Source: Acinetobacter rudis (GTDB lineage: Bacteria; Pseudomonadota; Gammaproteobacteria; Pseudomonadales; Moraxellaceae). From it: a stretch of DNA of 64,000 bases. Location: the NCBI RefSeq assembly GCF_000829675.1, contig NZ_BBRX01000033.1:1-64000 (forward strand), read 5' to 3'. Below, piece after piece: positions 8,425 through 19,172 of the stretch. The stretch's first letter is position 1. Each line of letters opens with the position of its first letter. A program made the translations under genes and the position numbers. The notes under the pieces are model-generated. The model was not told the origin of the DNA. It saw nothing but the letters and a program-made list of their open reading frames with translations, and did not search any database.

Positions 8425-11400
8425 TTAATTTATTCTGATTTCCTTTAATAATTGATCTAACAGATCTTGAATAAACTCAATACGCTTATCATATTCAGCC
8501 AGCATACGCATCACTTTTAAACGTTGCCCTCCATCCATTCGATAATGGGTTGGATTACGCTGCATCATTTGAATAATGCTAATAGCTTGTACTGGTGTAT
8601 CTGGAGAAAACTCAATTACACCGCCATTGGCACCCAAATCAATTTTTGTCATACCCAACTGCTCCGCCTTAATACGGATTTGATGCACACTAAATAATTG
8701 CTTTACGGGCTGTGGTAAATTCCCGAAACGATCAATTAATTCAATACGGATATGATCGAGTTTATCTTGATGATCTGTATTACTAATACGTTTGTAAAAC
8801 AGTAATCGTTGGTGTACATCACCTAAATAGTCATCAGGAATTAACGCTGGCATATGCAAGTTAATTTCAGCGGTAAGTGACAATGGTGTATCAAAGTTTG
8901 GCGTTTTACCTTGTTGAATAGCTTTAGTCGCCTTTTCAAGCATTTCCATATACAAGCTATAACCAATTGCTTGCATTGAGCCACTTTGTTGTTCCCCCAA
9001 CAATTCACCAGCACCGCGAATTTCTAAATCTTCGGTCGCTAAAATAAATCCAGCACCTAAAGTCGAAGCGCGCTGAATTGCATCTAAACGTTTCTCAGCA
9101 TCTCCTTTAAGCCCCTTGATCGAAGGCACCATTAAATAAGCATATGCTTGATGGTGAGAACGTCCAACTCGCCCCCGTAGCTGATGCAACTGAGCTAAAC
9201 CTAATTTGTCTGCACGCTCTATAATAATCGTATTTGCATTGGGTACATCGATTCCTGTTTCAATAATCGTTGAACAGACCAATACATTTTCTTGTTTATG
9301 GTAAAACTGCTGCATGACTTGCTCAAGTTCACGCTCACGCATTTGTCCGTGGGCCACTGCAACACGCGCTTCAGGGACCAATTGACGTATATTTTCAGCT
9401 GCACGCTCAATCGTGTCGACTTCGTTATGCAATATGTATACTTGGCCACCACGCAATAATTCACGCAATATCGCTTCTTTTAATGTTGCATCAGTTTGTT
9501 CAAGTACAAAAGTTTTCACCGCTAAACGTCGTGCTGGTGGTGTTGCAATGATCGATAAATCACGCATGCCAGAGAACGCCATGTTTAAAGTACGAGGAAT
9601 CGGTGTTGCCGTAAGCGTCAACATATCCACATCTGCTCGTAGGGCTTTAATCCGCTCTTTGTCTCGCACGCCAAAACGATGCTCTTCATCGACAATCATC
9701 AGTCCAAGATTTTTAAACTGAACATTTTCTTGCAAAATCTTGTGTGTACCAATGACGATATCGACTTTACCTTCAGCCAAATCATCAATGATTTTACTAT
9801 GCGCTTTCGACGAGCCAAAACGTGATAGCACTTCTACTCTAATCGGCCAATCCGCAAAACGATCTTTAAAAGACTCATAATGCTGCTGCGCCAACAATGT
9901 TGTTGGCACTAAAACTGCAACTTGTTTATTGTTTTGTACTGCAACAAAAGCTGCGCGCATAGCCACTTCTGTTTTACCAAAGCCAACATCACCACAGACC
10001 AAACGATCCATTGGTTTAGCCAACTGCATATCATGTAATGTTGCTTCAATTGCATTGGCTTGATCCAGCGTTTCTTCATACGCAAAGCCCGCAGCAAACT
10101 GCATATATGCACTTTGCTCAAGTTCAAAACTCATTCCAGGCTTGGCCTTCCTGCGTGCTTGAATATGCAATAGTTCTGCTGCCACATCATGAATCTGCTC
10201 TAAAGCTTTACGCTTGGCTTTATTCCATGCATCAGTGCCTAGCTTATGTAACGGTGCTAATTCAGGATCACCACCACTATAACGGCTAATCAACTGCAAA
10301 TGCGTTACAGGGACATAGACCTTCGCTTCATCGGCATAATCAAGTTGTAAAAACTCATAGTCTTGTTCATCTATGGTTAACATGACCAAACCTGCATAAC
10401 GCCCTACACCATGATCGATATGAACCACAGGTGCACCGATACTGAGTTCAGTCAGACTTCGAATCAGAAACTCTTCTGAAACCTCATGTTGGCGTTTACG
10501 ACGTCGTTGTACCACACGATGTTCATACAACTGGTTTTCAGAAATCACTGAAAGCCGATCATGAACCATCAAACCACGATCAAGCCCCGCATGAGTAATC
10601 GCTATTGAATACTGAGCTTTAAGAAACTCTGCAAAACTTTCTACAGCAGGGATTTCACCAAGGCTAGGTCGTAATGCATCCTTTAAACTCTCTCGACGAC
10701 CCGCGCTTTCAGCAACCAAAAGCACAGGAAAACTCGCATCCTGTATATAGTTTTTTACCCGCTCAAAAGGCTGTGGTTGTTTATGATCAATCGACAAAAT
10801 TGGTGGAGTTTCACTGTCTAAGTTTACTGCACCTGCGCGCTGATCAACTGCTTCAACTGAAACAATCAGGCGTGGAAATTGATTCAACTGCTCAGACAAT
10901 TGCTGAGTCTGCATAAACAGTTGATCTGGAGCCAGAATAGGCTGATCCATATTATGGCGACGGTCTTCAAAACGTCGTACAGCTTCAGCCCAAAAACGGT
11001 TTAAATCATCACCCAATTCTTTTTCTGTAATGACAATAGCATTACTTGGTAAGTACGTTGTAATGCTACTCTGCTCTAGCATCTGCTTTTCACTAAAAAA
11101 TAGTGGAAAATAAAACTCAAGCCCAGGTGATGCTATACCTTCTAATGCATCTTGATAAATAGGGTTCTTCTTCGGATTTGCACTCGGAAATGCCTCTGCA
11201 TAACGCTCTCTAAACGTTGCACGCCCTTCTTTGAGTGGAAATTCACGTGCAGGTAATACCGTAAATTTCTGTAATTGATCTGTGGTTCGCTGCGTTTCTG
11301 GATCAAAGAATTTCAGACTTTCGATTTCATCATCAAATAAATCAATACGAATAGGTGCCAATTGACCACTGGCGAAGATATCCATGATACTACCGCGTAC

Positions 11401-11889
11401 GGCAAATTCACCGTGATCATACACGGTATCAACAAGGTGATAGCCAGCTTGGACCAATTTAAGTTTTTGTTGTTCTAAATCAAAAGTCTGACCAACGCGA
11501 ATATCAAAATGTTCACCTAATAACCAACTACTTGGGGCGACACGTTGTGCAAGAGTACTCGCGCTAATGAGCAAAACACCCTTGCGTGGCATATTGGACA
11601 ATATAGACAACCGCTCAGAAATGATATCCTGATGCGGTGATAAACGGTCATAAGGCAAAATTTCCCAATCAGGAAAAATCGTGGGTTTAATCCCATAGAA
11701 CTCTAATTCGCCTTCAAGCTGCGATAGATGTTGTCCATTCCTTGCAACCAAGACCAGTAACTGTTCAGCCTGATCTGCGATTTCTTTAATGAATAAAGCC
11801 CCAGCAGAACCAAAGAGTGTTCCGATCCATCTTTTTTCACCGGGTTTTAGTTTTTTTAAATCAAGTTGGGAGATCGTCTGTTGAAACAT
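8425..11889 (-). CDS. mfd: Transcription-repair coupling factor Mfd
   Basis: DNA translocase that removes RNA polymerase stalled at lesions and recruits UvrA. It has 1154 residues, the normal length. The N-terminal UvrB-like region (about 1-330) is followed by the RNA-polymerase interaction domain near 480-545, which starts around VVHIDHGVGRYAGL. The superfamily 2 motor carries Walker A GDVGFGKTE, Walker B VDEEHRFGV and motif III LTATPIPRTLN. The QLRGRVGRS motif VI and the TRG/C-terminal domain complete it. The single long frame is intact. Confidence 0.98.
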   Translation of the reverse strand: MFQQTISQLDLKKLKPGEKRWIGTLFGSAGALFIKEIADQAEQLLVLVARNGQHLSQLEGELEFYGIKPTIFPDWEILPYDRLSPHQDIISERLSILSNMPRKGVLLISASTLAQRVAPSSWLLGEHFDIRVGQTFDLEQQKLKLVQAGYHLVDTVYDHGEFAVRGSIMDIFASGQLAPIRIDLFDDEIESLKFFDPETQRTTDQLQKFTVLPAREFPLKEGRATFRERYAEAFPSANPKKNPIYQDALEGIASPGLEFYFPLFFSEKQMLEQSSITTYLPSNAIVITEKELGDDLNRFWAEAVRRFEDRRHNMDQPILAPDQLFMQTQQLSEQLNQFPRLIVSVEAVDQRAGAVNLDSETPPILSIDHKQPQPFERVKNYIQDASFPVLLVAESAGRRESLKDALRPSLGEIPAVESFAEFLKAQYSIAITHAGLDRGLMVHDRLSVISENQLYEHRVVQRRRKRQHEVSEEFLIRSLTELSIGAPVVHIDHGVGRYAGLVMLTIDEQDYEFLQLDYADEAKVYVPVTHLQLISRYSGGDPELAPLHKLGTDAWNKAKRKALEQIHDVAAELLHIQARRKAKPGMSFELEQSAYMQFAAGFAYEETLDQANAIEATLHDMQLAKPMDRLVCGDVGFGKTEVAMRAAFVAVQNNKQVAVLVPTTLLAQQHYESFKDRFADWPIRVEVLSRFGSSKAHSKIIDDLAEGKVDIVIGTHKILQENVQFKNLGLMIVDEEHRFGVRDKERIKALRADVDMLTLTATPIPRTLNMAFSGMRDLSIIATPPARRLAVKTFVLEQTDATLKEAILRELLRGGQVYILHNEVDTIERAAENIRQLVPEARVAVAHGQMRERELEQVMQQFYHKQENVLVCSTIIETGIDVPNANTIIIERADKLGLAQLHQLRGRVGRSHHQAYAYLMVPSIKGLKGDAEKRLDAIQRASTLGAGFILATEDLEIRGAGELLGEQQSGSMQAIGYSLYMEMLEKATKAIQQGKTPNFDTPLSLTAEINLHMPALIPDDYLGDVHQRLLFYKRISNTDHQDKLDHIRIELIDRFGNLPQPVKQLFSVHQIRIKAEQLGMTKIDLGANGGVIEFSPDTPVQAISIIQMMQRNPTHYRMDGGQRLKVMRMLAEYDKRIEFIQDLLDQLLKEIRIN

Positions 11890-12384
11890 GAGGATTGCTT
11901 TAAGTTTAAATCATATCGACAACTATCTTAACATGATGCATTTTAACAAGGCAGTCCTATACAGTGACAGCTCATGTTTTTCATGAAATTTATCAACCAG
12001 ACAGAAATAAATTAACCATAGGTTATAAATTTCACTAAGTTATTTTTTTCAGTGCTGTATTTAAATTCAACGCTGAGTAATGTAGTAAAGCCAGATCAAT
12101 ACTCATTCCCCCCTAAGATGCCAAGCACTCGATTTGATCATTAATCTACTCAACACAAAAAAACCTAATTTAAATGTGGAATTTTAGTAAAAACGCAACC
12201 AAAAACAGATACTTTTATATAATAATTAATTTCATCTCATTAGATGAACTGAATGATATTTAAATAATTTATACTACAACCCCGTATATTTATAAGTTTT
12301 TCTATTCAATATCTTGAAATATATGCTTTAGCTGATTATTTTAATTTATTTCTATCCTAAAAATTCAAACATAAGGACATGCTC
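11890..12384. other. 495-base intergenic region between mfd and the MFS gene
   Basis: A divergent promoter region that is very AT-rich towards the MFS gene. It holds a perfect 7-base inverted repeat TTCATCT/AGATGAA at 12231-12248. I see no plausible gene or terminator in it. Its length suggests regulated expression of the downstream carrier. Confidence 0.5.
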
Positions 12385-13680
12385 ATGAGCGCAACACCAG
12401 TTTACCAGCCCCATGAAAAAGCAAAGCGAGTCAAGGCTATTGTTGGGGCGGCATCAGGTAACTTAGTTGAATGGTTTGATTTCTACATATACGCAGCTTT
12501 TGCTGTGTATTTCCAACATGCTTTTTCTACACCAGACATGAGTGATTCAACCAAAGCAATCTATGTTTGGGGGGTATTTGCTGCAAGCTTTTTTATGCGC
12601 CCTATTGGTAGTTGGCTGTTTGGTTGGATTGGTGATACCTACGGTCGTAAGCAGTCCATGACTATTTCCATAACATTAATGGCGATTAGTTCATTTTTAT
12701 TTGCGGCATTACCTACTTATGATCAGGTAGGTATGGCAGCACCATTTTTATTACTTGCTGTGCGCTTATTACAGGGTCTGTCTGTAGGGGGTGAATACGG
12801 TACTGTAGCAACCTATATGAGTGAAGTTGCCCTCAAAGGTCAACGTGGCTTTTATTCATCATTTCAATATGTAACGCTCTCTGGTGGACAGCTTCTCGCT
12901 AGCCTTTTGGGCGTGATCATGTTGATGCTTATGACCAAAGAACAAATGATGGACGGTGGCTGGAGAATTCCGTTTATCATTGGTGGTGTCGTGGCAATCT
13001 TGTCATACTTTGCACGTCGTAATCTTGAAGAAACACTTACAGAAGATAAGAAGAAAGAAGGCGGTGGTAGCCTTTCTGAACTGTTTAAAAATAACTGGAC
13101 TACATTCTTACTGGTAGTGGGTTATACTTCTGCGGGTTCATTAACATTTTATGTTCTAACAGTTTATTCAAAAACATATATTACTAGTCTTGGATTTGAT
13201 GAAAGAATCGTGGGTTATATGATGACCACGGCATTATTTGTCTTTATGCTCGCTCAACCCCTCTTTGGTATACTTTCAGACCGTATTGGCCGCCGCGCTT
13301 CTATGATTTGCTTTAGTATTTCTTGTGCAATCTTTGTCTACCCGGTCATGGTCATCGCGATGCGTTACTTTAGTGACTCTGCTGTGATTGTTACCTTGCT
13401 TTTGATTTTCTTACTGATGTTACTCAGCTTCTATACCTCTATTAGTGGACTCGTCAAAGCAGAAATGTTCCCTGCTCATATTCGTGCCCTCGGGGTCGGA
13501 TTTGCATATGCCGTAGGTAACGCCATCTTTGGTGGATCAGCGCCGGCTGTTGCTTTACAGTTTAAGAGTTCAGGTTATGAAAACATGTTCTTTATCTATG
13601 TGATTGTCATGTTAATCATCTGCTTATTCTGCAGTATGAAACTTCCAAAAGAACCAGAATACTTAAAACACGACCACTAA
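12385..13680 (+). CDS. MFS metabolite:H+ symporter, KgtP-like
   Basis: Inner-membrane carrier of about 431 residues with 12 predicted helices. The family signatures GNLVEWFDFYIYAAFAVYF (near 25-45) and RLLQGLSVGGEYG match the alpha-ketoglutarate/proline/betaine symporter group, closest by eye to KgtP. The central DRIGRR loop between helices 8 and 9 is present. The ATG at 12385 has AAGGA seven bases upstream, so it is preferred to the ATG at 12379. The gene stands alone, with a long upstream region and a terminator after it. The substrate (2-oxoglutarate or a similar acid) is inferred. Confidence 0.85.
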   Translation: MSATPVYQPHEKAKRVKAIVGAASGNLVEWFDFYIYAAFAVYFQHAFSTPDMSDSTKAIYVWGVFAASFFMRPIGSWLFGWIGDTYGRKQSMTISITLMAISSFLFAALPTYDQVGMAAPFLLLAVRLLQGLSVGGEYGTVATYMSEVALKGQRGFYSSFQYVTLSGGQLLASLLGVIMLMLMTKEQMMDGGWRIPFIIGGVVAILSYFARRNLEETLTEDKKKEGGGSLSELFKNNWTTFLLVVGYTSAGSLTFYVLTVYSKTYITSLGFDERIVGYMMTTALFVFMLAQPLFGILSDRIGRRASMICFSISCAIFVYPVMVIAMRYFSDSAVIVTLLLIFLLMLLSFYTSISGLVKAEMFPAHIRALGVGFAYAVGNAIFGGSAPAVALQFKSSGYENMFFIYVIVMLIICLFCSMKLPKEPEYLKHDH

Positions 13681-13694
13681 TAGCAAATACGCTT

Positions 13695-13729
13695 AAAAAA
13701 AACGATACGCCACGGCGTATCGTTTTTTT
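13695..13729. terminator. Bidirectional terminator after the MFS gene
   Basis: The stem AACGATACGCC/GCGTATCGTT has A and T tracts on either side. It serves the MFS gene on the plus strand and prmC on the minus strand, whose stop is at 13745. Confidence 0.9.
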
Positions 13730-13744
13730 ATTGCATATGCGTAT

Positions 13745-14578
13745 TTAGTCAGGGCAATACTGCCCCAAACTCACACGGTCTTGTCCAGCATAGTCTTGAA
13801 TGGTTTTTACTTGCTTAAAACCTGCTTGTTTAAACACATTACGCACAGCCAACCCCTGATCATAACCATGCTCTAATACCACCCAACCTTGTGCTTTTAA
13901 CCAATGTTGGGCTTGAGTAATAATCAATTCAAGATCAGCCATCCCTTGTTTATCCGCAACCAACGCCCGCTCAGGTTCAGCGCCCAAACCTTGCATATGC
14001 GGATCTACGGCATCAATATAGGGTGGATTCGACACGATAACATCAAAACGTATTTGATCATGACTTGCAGAAAAAGCTGCATACCATGCCCCACAAGCAA
14101 ACTCGACATGCTGCAAACCATGTTTGAGCGCATTACGCTTTGCTACAGCCAATGTTGGCGCATAAATATCGGTTGCCAAGACCTGCCAAGACGGACGTTC
14201 ACTGGCTAAGGCCAAAGCTACTGCACCCGTTCCTGTCCCTAAATCCACAATATTTGCATCTAGAGCCAGATCGAGCTTTAAAACTGTTTCCACCAAAACT
14301 TCGGTATCTGGACGAGGCACCAAAGTATCAGGAGTCACGATCAAATCAAGGGTCCAAAATGGTTGTGAGCCAGTGATATAAGCCAAAGGCTCGCCAGCCT
14401 CAATCCGTGCTAAGGCACGAATATAATCCTGCTGCTGCTTTGAACTGAGTTCAAGATCACCCAATAGTTTTAATTCAAGCGCATTTCGATTAAGAATGTG
14501 CTCTAAAATCCAAAGATTTTCCTGACGCTCATAACTATCTAATTCGCCACGTAACGCCACAGCCTCGCCAATATTCAT
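13745..14578 (-). CDS. prmC: Release factor glutamine methyltransferase PrmC
   Basis: Methylates the glutamine of the GGQ motif of peptide release factors, using SAM. It has 277 residues. A helical N-terminal domain is followed by a Rossmann methyltransferase fold with the SAM motif VDLGTGTGAVALALA (about 113-127). The catalytic NPPY motif is in VSNPPYID (about 184). It starts at the last base of the prfA stop (14578), so it is translationally coupled to its substrate gene, the usual arrangement. Confidence 0.97.
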   Translation of the reverse strand: MNIGEAVALRGELDSYERQENLWILEHILNRNALELKLLGDLELSSKQQQDYIRALARIEAGEPLAYITGSQPFWTLDLIVTPDTLVPRPDTEVLVETVLKLDLALDANIVDLGTGTGAVALALASERPSWQVLATDIYAPTLAVAKRNALKHGLQHVEFACGAWYAAFSASHDQIRFDVIVSNPPYIDAVDPHMQGLGAEPERALVADKQGMADLELIITQAQHWLKAQGWVVLEHGYDQGLAVRNVFKQAGFKQVKTIQDYAGQDRVSLGQYCPD

Positions 14579-15666
14579 TAGCCACCGTTTTGCTGTGCAA
14601 GTAAAGCCAATTGGTCGGCTTGATATTCACGATGCAAACTGTCCAGTAATTCATTCAAATCACCTTCCATTACAGCATCCAACTTATACAGTGTTAAGTT
14701 AATACGATGATCAGTCATACGACCTTGTGGATAGTTGTACGTTCTAATACGTTCAGAACGATCACCTGAACCAACTAAATCACGGCGCATTTCTGAAGTC
14801 GCAGACTCTTGGGCTGCACGCTTAGCATTTTCAAGACGAGAGACCAGCAAAGCCATTGCTTTAGCTTTGTTCTTATGCTGTGAACGTTCATCTTGACATT
14901 CAACTACAGTCCCCGTTGGGATATGGGTAATACGAACGGCTGAATCTGTTTTGTTAATGTGCTGACCACCCGCACCAGATGCGCGATAAGTATCGATCCG
15001 CAAATCTGCTGGGTTAATTTCAACCGTGGTATCAACATCAACTTCAGGCAAAATAGCCACTGTACACGCAGAGGTATGTACACGACCTTGAGACTCAGTA
15101 GCAGGAACGCGTTGCACACGATGTGCACCACTTTCAAACTTCAGTCGACCATAAACCCCTTCACCATTAATCAAACAAATCACTTCCTTATAACCGCCGT
15201 GCTCGCCTTCGTTTTCAGACAAGATTTCAATACGCCAGCCTTGGGTCTCGGCATATTTACTATACATACGGAACAAGTCACCAGAGAAGATCGCTGCTTC
15301 ATCTCCACCCGTACCCGCACGAACCTCTAAATAAGCTGAGTTCGCATCGTTAGGATCTTTAGGGATCATGAGAATATTTAAATCAGCTTCCAATTGTTCA
15401 ATTAAAGCTTTATTGGCTTTAATTTCCTCTTGGGCCATTTCTTTAAAATCTGGATCAGAAGCCATCATTTCGGCTGTTTCTATATCTTCCTCAGCCTGTT
15501 TATATTTGATCCAAACAGTAGTAATTTCTGTTAGATCATTATGTTCACGCGATAAATTACGAAATCGCTTGTTGTCTGAAATCACTTCAATATCTGCCAA
15601 TAGCGCAGTTAATTCTTCTTCTCGATCGCAGAGTTGATCCAAACGTAGACGTAACGATTCTTTCAT
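14578..15666 (-). CDS. prfA: Peptide chain release factor 1
   Basis: Recognises UAA and UAG stop codons and triggers peptide release. It has 362 residues (E. coli 360). The stop-codon 'PxT' tripeptide is present in [11 protein letters not shown], and the catalytic GGQ is in [16 protein letters not shown] (near 235). It is upstream of prmC in the same transcript, overlapping by one base. Confidence 0.98.
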   Translation of the reverse strand: MKESLRLRLDQLCDREEELTALLADIEVISDNKRFRNLSREHNDLTEITTVWIKYKQAEEDIETAEMMASDPDFKEMAQEEIKANKALIEQLEADLNILMIPKDPNDANSAYLEVRAGTGGDEAAIFSGDLFRMYSKYAETQGWRIEILSENEGEHGGYKEVICLINGEGVYGRLKFESGAHRVQRVPATESQGRVHTSACTVAILPEVDVDTTVEINPADLRIDTYRASGAGGQHINKTDSAVRITHIPTGTVVECQDERSQHKNKAKAMALLVSRLENAKRAAQESATSEMRRDLVGSGDRSERIRTYNYPQGRMTDHRINLTLYKLDAVMEGDLNELLDSLHREYQADQLALLAQQNGG

Positions 15667-16034
15667 TTAAGTAAGTTCTCAAACACGGTTTAAGTCAAAT
15701 AGCAACGTAGGTTGTTATTCAAAGCAAAACTATTGTAAAAAATTTCGTTTAGTTTACAGATAGTCGCTTTTAAAAGACACTGCTAGATGTGTTTCTTTGG
15801 CTGTTTTACTTTATTTTCTCCATCTCACTCTGACATCAAATCTATGCATCCACACATTTTCTGCATAATTCCCCCATTTCTGCCGCTTATTTCATCGATT
15901 TAGAATTTTCAGTTACAAGCAGATACCAAAGCGCTGTAGGACAGCCAAAGTTCTCCATATTTATCCCGCAGATGCTTGTTAAATTACTTCCAACGATTTA
16001 GGCAAGCCCCACATCAGAGGGCATGGAGAACAGA
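15667..16034. other. Intergenic region between prfA and the glycine-zipper gene
   Basis: About 370 bases that hold the divergent promoters of prfA and the downstream gene. I see no tRNA, terminator or convincing open frame here. Confidence 0.4.
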
Positions 16035-16466
16035 ATGAATACTAAAGTGTTATTTTTAGGTGCAATGTTGTCATTGTCTACCGTGTTTGCAACTGCTGCT
16101 CAAGCAGGAAATACAACACGTGTTGCAGCTACTTCTGCCCTCGGTAGTGTCGTGGGGACAGCACTCGGTAAAGAGATGGGCGGACATAGTGGTGCCATGA
16201 TTGGTTCAGCGATTGGTGGGGCTGGTGGGGCCGCCGTTGCAAGTAATCGACGTGACCGTACTGCCGCAGCCATTGGTGGTGGTTTAGGTGGCGTAGGGGG
16301 TTATGCTGCGGGTAAAAACATGGGTGGAACAACTGGAGGCTATGTTGGCTCTGCTTTAGGTGCTGCAGGAGGTGCTGCGCTAGGCAACAAGATTTCTCAA
16401 GATAATCGTTCAAACTATTATGGCAATAACTACCATAACCGTCATAAACACCGTCGTCATCGTTAA
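16035..16466 (+). CDS. Secreted glycine-zipper protein
   Basis: A 143-residue protein with a signal peptide (MNTKVLFLGAMLSLSTVFA, cleavage after AQA near residue 25). The mature part is dominated by repeated glycine-zipper segments such as SALGSVVGTALG, GAMIGSAIGGAGGAA and GGLGGVGGYAAG, which pack helices in or on membranes. The tail is rich in Asn, Tyr, His and Arg (NYHNRHKHRRHR), a strongly basic end. The start at 16035 has GGAG six bases upstream; the ATG at 16023 is less well placed. It stands alone with its own terminator. The function is unknown; an envelope location is inferred. Confidence 0.85.
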   Translation: MNTKVLFLGAMLSLSTVFATAAQAGNTTRVAATSALGSVVGTALGKEMGGHSGAMIGSAIGGAGGAAVASNRRDRTAAAIGGGLGGVGGYAAGKNMGGTTGGYVGSALGAAGGAALGNKISQDNRSNYYGNNYHNRHKHRRHR

Positions 16467-16498
16467 TTAAAATCTGGCACACTCAATAGAATACTTTG

Positions 16499-16532
16499 CT
16501 TCAAATGTCAGTAGCATTTGAAGCTTTTTTTT
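16499..16532 (+). terminator. Terminator after the glycine-zipper gene
   Basis: A perfect 10-base stem GCTTCAAATG/CATTTGAAGC with a six-base loop is followed by eight T. Confidence 0.92.
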
Positions 16533-16556
16533 GTGGGTAAGTTTCATGCAATATTT

Positions 16557-16570
16557 CCCTTGATCAAGGG
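16557..16570. promoter_or_regulatory. Perfect 14-base palindrome upstream of the LLM oxidoreductase gene
   Basis: CCCTTGATCAAGGG reads the same on both strands. It lies 106 bases upstream of the LLM start and 31 bases before a second inverted repeat. It could be a dimeric regulator site. Confidence 0.4.
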
Positions 16571-16600
16571 CATACAACAACGATAATCATCCACAAAACT

Positions 16601-16622
16601 TATATCGAAAAAAAACGATATA
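16601..16622. promoter_or_regulatory. Inverted repeat TATATCG-A8-CGATATA
   Basis: Seven-base arms flank exactly eight A residues, 53 bases before the LLM oxidoreductase start. It is compatible with an operator or a bent promoter segment. No T-run follows. Confidence 0.4.
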
Positions 16623-16675
16623 CAGCATTTGATTTATCACGTATGCTCAGAAAAATACCGATTTAAGAGCTTGTT

Positions 16676-17680
16676 ATGCGATCACTCCCAAATACTAAGT
16701 TTTCCATTTTAGAGTTAGCACCCGTGCGTCATGGCCATAGCGTTGCACAAGCGCTACAGCATGCTTGCCGTCTAGCACAGCATGCAGAAAAATTAGGCTA
16801 TGATCGTTTATGGTTAGCAGAACATCACAATATGGATGGTATAGCCAGCTCGGCTACCGCTGTTTTATTGGGACACTTACTTGCCAACACCCAAAAAATT
16901 CGTTTAGGTTCAGGTGGCATCATGTTGCCTAATCATGCTCCTTTAGTTGTTGCAGAACAGTTTGGCACACTCGCTACGCTCTACCCTGATCGAATCGAAT
17001 TGGGTCTTGGCCGTGCGCCAGGGACAGATCAAGTGACCATGCGTGCTTTACGTCGAGGTCGTCAAGAAACAGAGGATCAGTTCCCTCAGGATGTTATTGA
17101 AATCCTCAGTTATTTTAATGAAGCACAGGCAGGACAAAAAATTACCGCAACCCCTGGTCAAGGCACCCACGTCCCTGTTTGGCTACTCGGTTCAAGTCTA
17201 TTTAGCGCACAGCTCGCGGCACATTTAGGTCTACCTTATTCCTTTGCTTCACACTTTGCCCCTCGTATGTTAAAAGATGCGATCACGCTCTATCGTGAAA
17301 ACTTTCAGCCCTCAATCTACTTAGATCGCCCCTATGTATCTATGGGCGTGCCAACTGTCGTTGCGCACACTGATGCTGAAGCTGAATATCTTGCCAGTAG
17401 CGCTTATCAACGCGTTTTAGGTTTAATCCGCGGTCAAAGTCTAAAACTACAGCCCCCTGTGGACAGTATCGATGGACTATGTAGTCCGGGTGAGCAAATG
17501 GCTGTCAATAATTTTTATGCCATGGCCCAAATTGGTTCCACTCAAACAGTCAAAGCAGGTTTAGAAAAACTCTTACAAGACTATGATGTCGATGAGTTTA
17601 TTTTTACCTGTGACGTTTATGACCCAGAAAAACGTCTTGATAGTTTTGAATTATTGATGCAGCTCAAACATGATGTTTAA
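16676..17680 (+). CDS. Luciferase-like flavin-dependent oxidoreductase (LLM class)
   Basis: A 334-residue TIM-barrel enzyme of the bacterial luciferase-like group, resembling the YhbW/MsnO8 branch. Signature segments are [18 protein letters not shown] (about 40-57), [25 protein letters not shown] and [14 protein letters not shown]. These enzymes use reduced FMN and oxygen (or F420 in others) to oxidise small substrates; the substrate here is not known. It is monocistronic, with two palindromic sites upstream. Confidence 0.85.
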   Translation: MRSLPNTKFSILELAPVRHGHSVAQALQHACRLAQHAEKLGYDRLWLAEHHNMDGIASSATAVLLGHLLANTQKIRLGSGGIMLPNHAPLVVAEQFGTLATLYPDRIELGLGRAPGTDQVTMRALRRGRQETEDQFPQDVIEILSYFNEAQAGQKITATPGQGTHVPVWLLGSSLFSAQLAAHLGLPYSFASHFAPRMLKDAITLYRENFQPSIYLDRPYVSMGVPTVVAHTDAEAEYLASSAYQRVLGLIRGQSLKLQPPVDSIDGLCSPGEQMAVNNFYAMAQIGSTQTVKAGLEKLLQDYDVDEFIFTCDVYDPEKRLDSFELLMQLKHDV

Positions 17681-17858
17681 AATACATTTCAGACCATGTT
17701 TTTAATAAAATACTAGCGTTATTTATCTGTCTAGCTGTGTTTCATCATGATTTCTCCAGTTACTTGCAGGAAATTTGCAAAAACTCACAATCAAGGCGTT
17801 ACACAGCACAGAGTTCTGCTATGCTAAAAGCCTATCAAGCATTGCATGGATCTTTTAC

Positions 17859-19088
17859 ATGAGCGTTATTTTAGGCACTCCTCTCCAATCTTCTGCATTC
17901 AAAGTTTTATTGCTTGGATCGGGTGAACTCGGCAAAGAAGTGGTGATTTCTTTACAACGTCTAGGCGTTGAAGTCCACGCTGCGGATCGTTACCCACAAG
18001 CCCCTGCAATGCAAGTTGCCCATTTTGCCTACTGCATTGATATGACGGATAAGACGCAATTACAACAACTCATACAAGACGTCCAACCCCAATTAATCAT
18101 TCCTGAAATTGAAGCGATTGCGACTGAAGTTTTAATTGATATCGAAAAACAAAATATTGCAACCGTCATCCCTTCTGCTAAAGCCGTTAACTTGACTATG
18201 AACCGTGAAGGTATTCGTGTACTTGCAGCTGAAGAGCTTGGTCTACCCACTTCAGCCTATCGCTTTGCTGACTCCTTAGAAAGTTTTAAAGCAGCTTGTG
18301 ACGATATTGGTTATCCAAACTTTGTTAAACCAGTAATGTCTTCTTCGGGTAAAGGGCAATCACGTGTGAAAGCCTTTGCGGAAGTTGAAGCAGCTTGGCA
18401 ATATGCCCAAACGGGTGGTCGTGTAAAACAAACCAAAGTCATCGTTGAAGCGCAGATTGATTTTGACTTTGAAATTACGCTCTTAACTGTACGTGCAAAA
18501 AATCCTGAGACGGCAATTATTGAAACACATTTCTGTGATCCAATTGGACACCGTCAAGTGGATGGTGATTATGTGGAAAGCTGGCAACCGCAACAAATGT
18601 CAGCAACAGCACTGACTGAGGCAAAACGTATCGCAGATAAAGTAACTACAGCACTCGGTGGATGTGGTGTGTTTGGTGTTGAACTCTTTATTAAAGGTGA
18701 TCAAGTTTGGTTCAGTGAGGTCTCTCCGCGCCCACATGACACTGGTTTAGTGACCTTAGCCTCCCAGTTCCAAAGTGAATTTGAACTACATGCTCGCGCT
18801 ATTTTAGGATTAAACGTCAATACCTCACGCCATAGTCAAGCTGCAAGTGCTGTGATTTATGCAGGTGTCGATGCCAACAATTTAAGTTATGCAAATTTAA
18901 ATATGGCCCTACAGCATCCAGATACCGATTTACGTTTATTTGGTAAACCCGAAGGCTTTAAACGTCGTCGTATGGGTGTAGTCACTGCACGTGCTGAAAA
19001 TACTGAACAAGCACGTACACTGGCTAAGCAAGCAGCTGACCTTGTTCAAGTACAAACCCATCAAGAGGCCAATTCATCATTGGGTTAA
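17859..19088 (+). CDS. purT: Formate-dependent GAR transformylase PurT
   Basis: Converts glycinamide ribonucleotide to its formyl form using formate and ATP, the folate-independent third step of purine synthesis. It has 409 residues when started at the ATG at 17859, giving a start close to E. coli PurT (xxLGTxL...[12 protein letters not shown]). Earlier in-frame starts would add 28 non-homologous residues. ATP-grasp motifs include [15 protein letters not shown] (about 150) and [16 protein letters not shown]. glnD follows within 85 bases and may be cotranscribed. Confidence 0.96.
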   Translation: MSVILGTPLQSSAFKVLLLGSGELGKEVVISLQRLGVEVHAADRYPQAPAMQVAHFAYCIDMTDKTQLQQLIQDVQPQLIIPEIEAIATEVLIDIEKQNIATVIPSAKAVNLTMNREGIRVLAAEELGLPTSAYRFADSLESFKAACDDIGYPNFVKPVMSSSGKGQSRVKAFAEVEAAWQYAQTGGRVKQTKVIVEAQIDFDFEITLLTVRAKNPETAIIETHFCDPIGHRQVDGDYVESWQPQQMSATALTEAKRIADKVTTALGGCGVFGVELFIKGDQVWFSEVSPRPHDTGLVTLASQFQSEFELHARAILGLNVNTSRHSQAASAVIYAGVDANNLSYANLNMALQHPDTDLRLFGKPEGFKRRRMGVVTARAENTEQARTLAKQAADLVQVQTHQEANSSLG

Positions 19089-19172
19089 ATCGGTTAATTG
19101 TAATCGTGACAGCCGTATAAATATCATCAGGCACAGCAGCGAATGTATGTGCCCTTTCAAGGAAGCATTTCT

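Noticed and set aside
14959-15330. 123-residue plus-strand frame antisense to prfA
   Set aside because: It overlaps a highly conserved gene and its sequence has no recognisable pattern.
16129-16482. 117-residue minus-strand frame opposite the glycine-zipper gene
   Set aside because: The repetitive Gly codons give an artefactual His/Gln/Leu-rich translation on the other strand.
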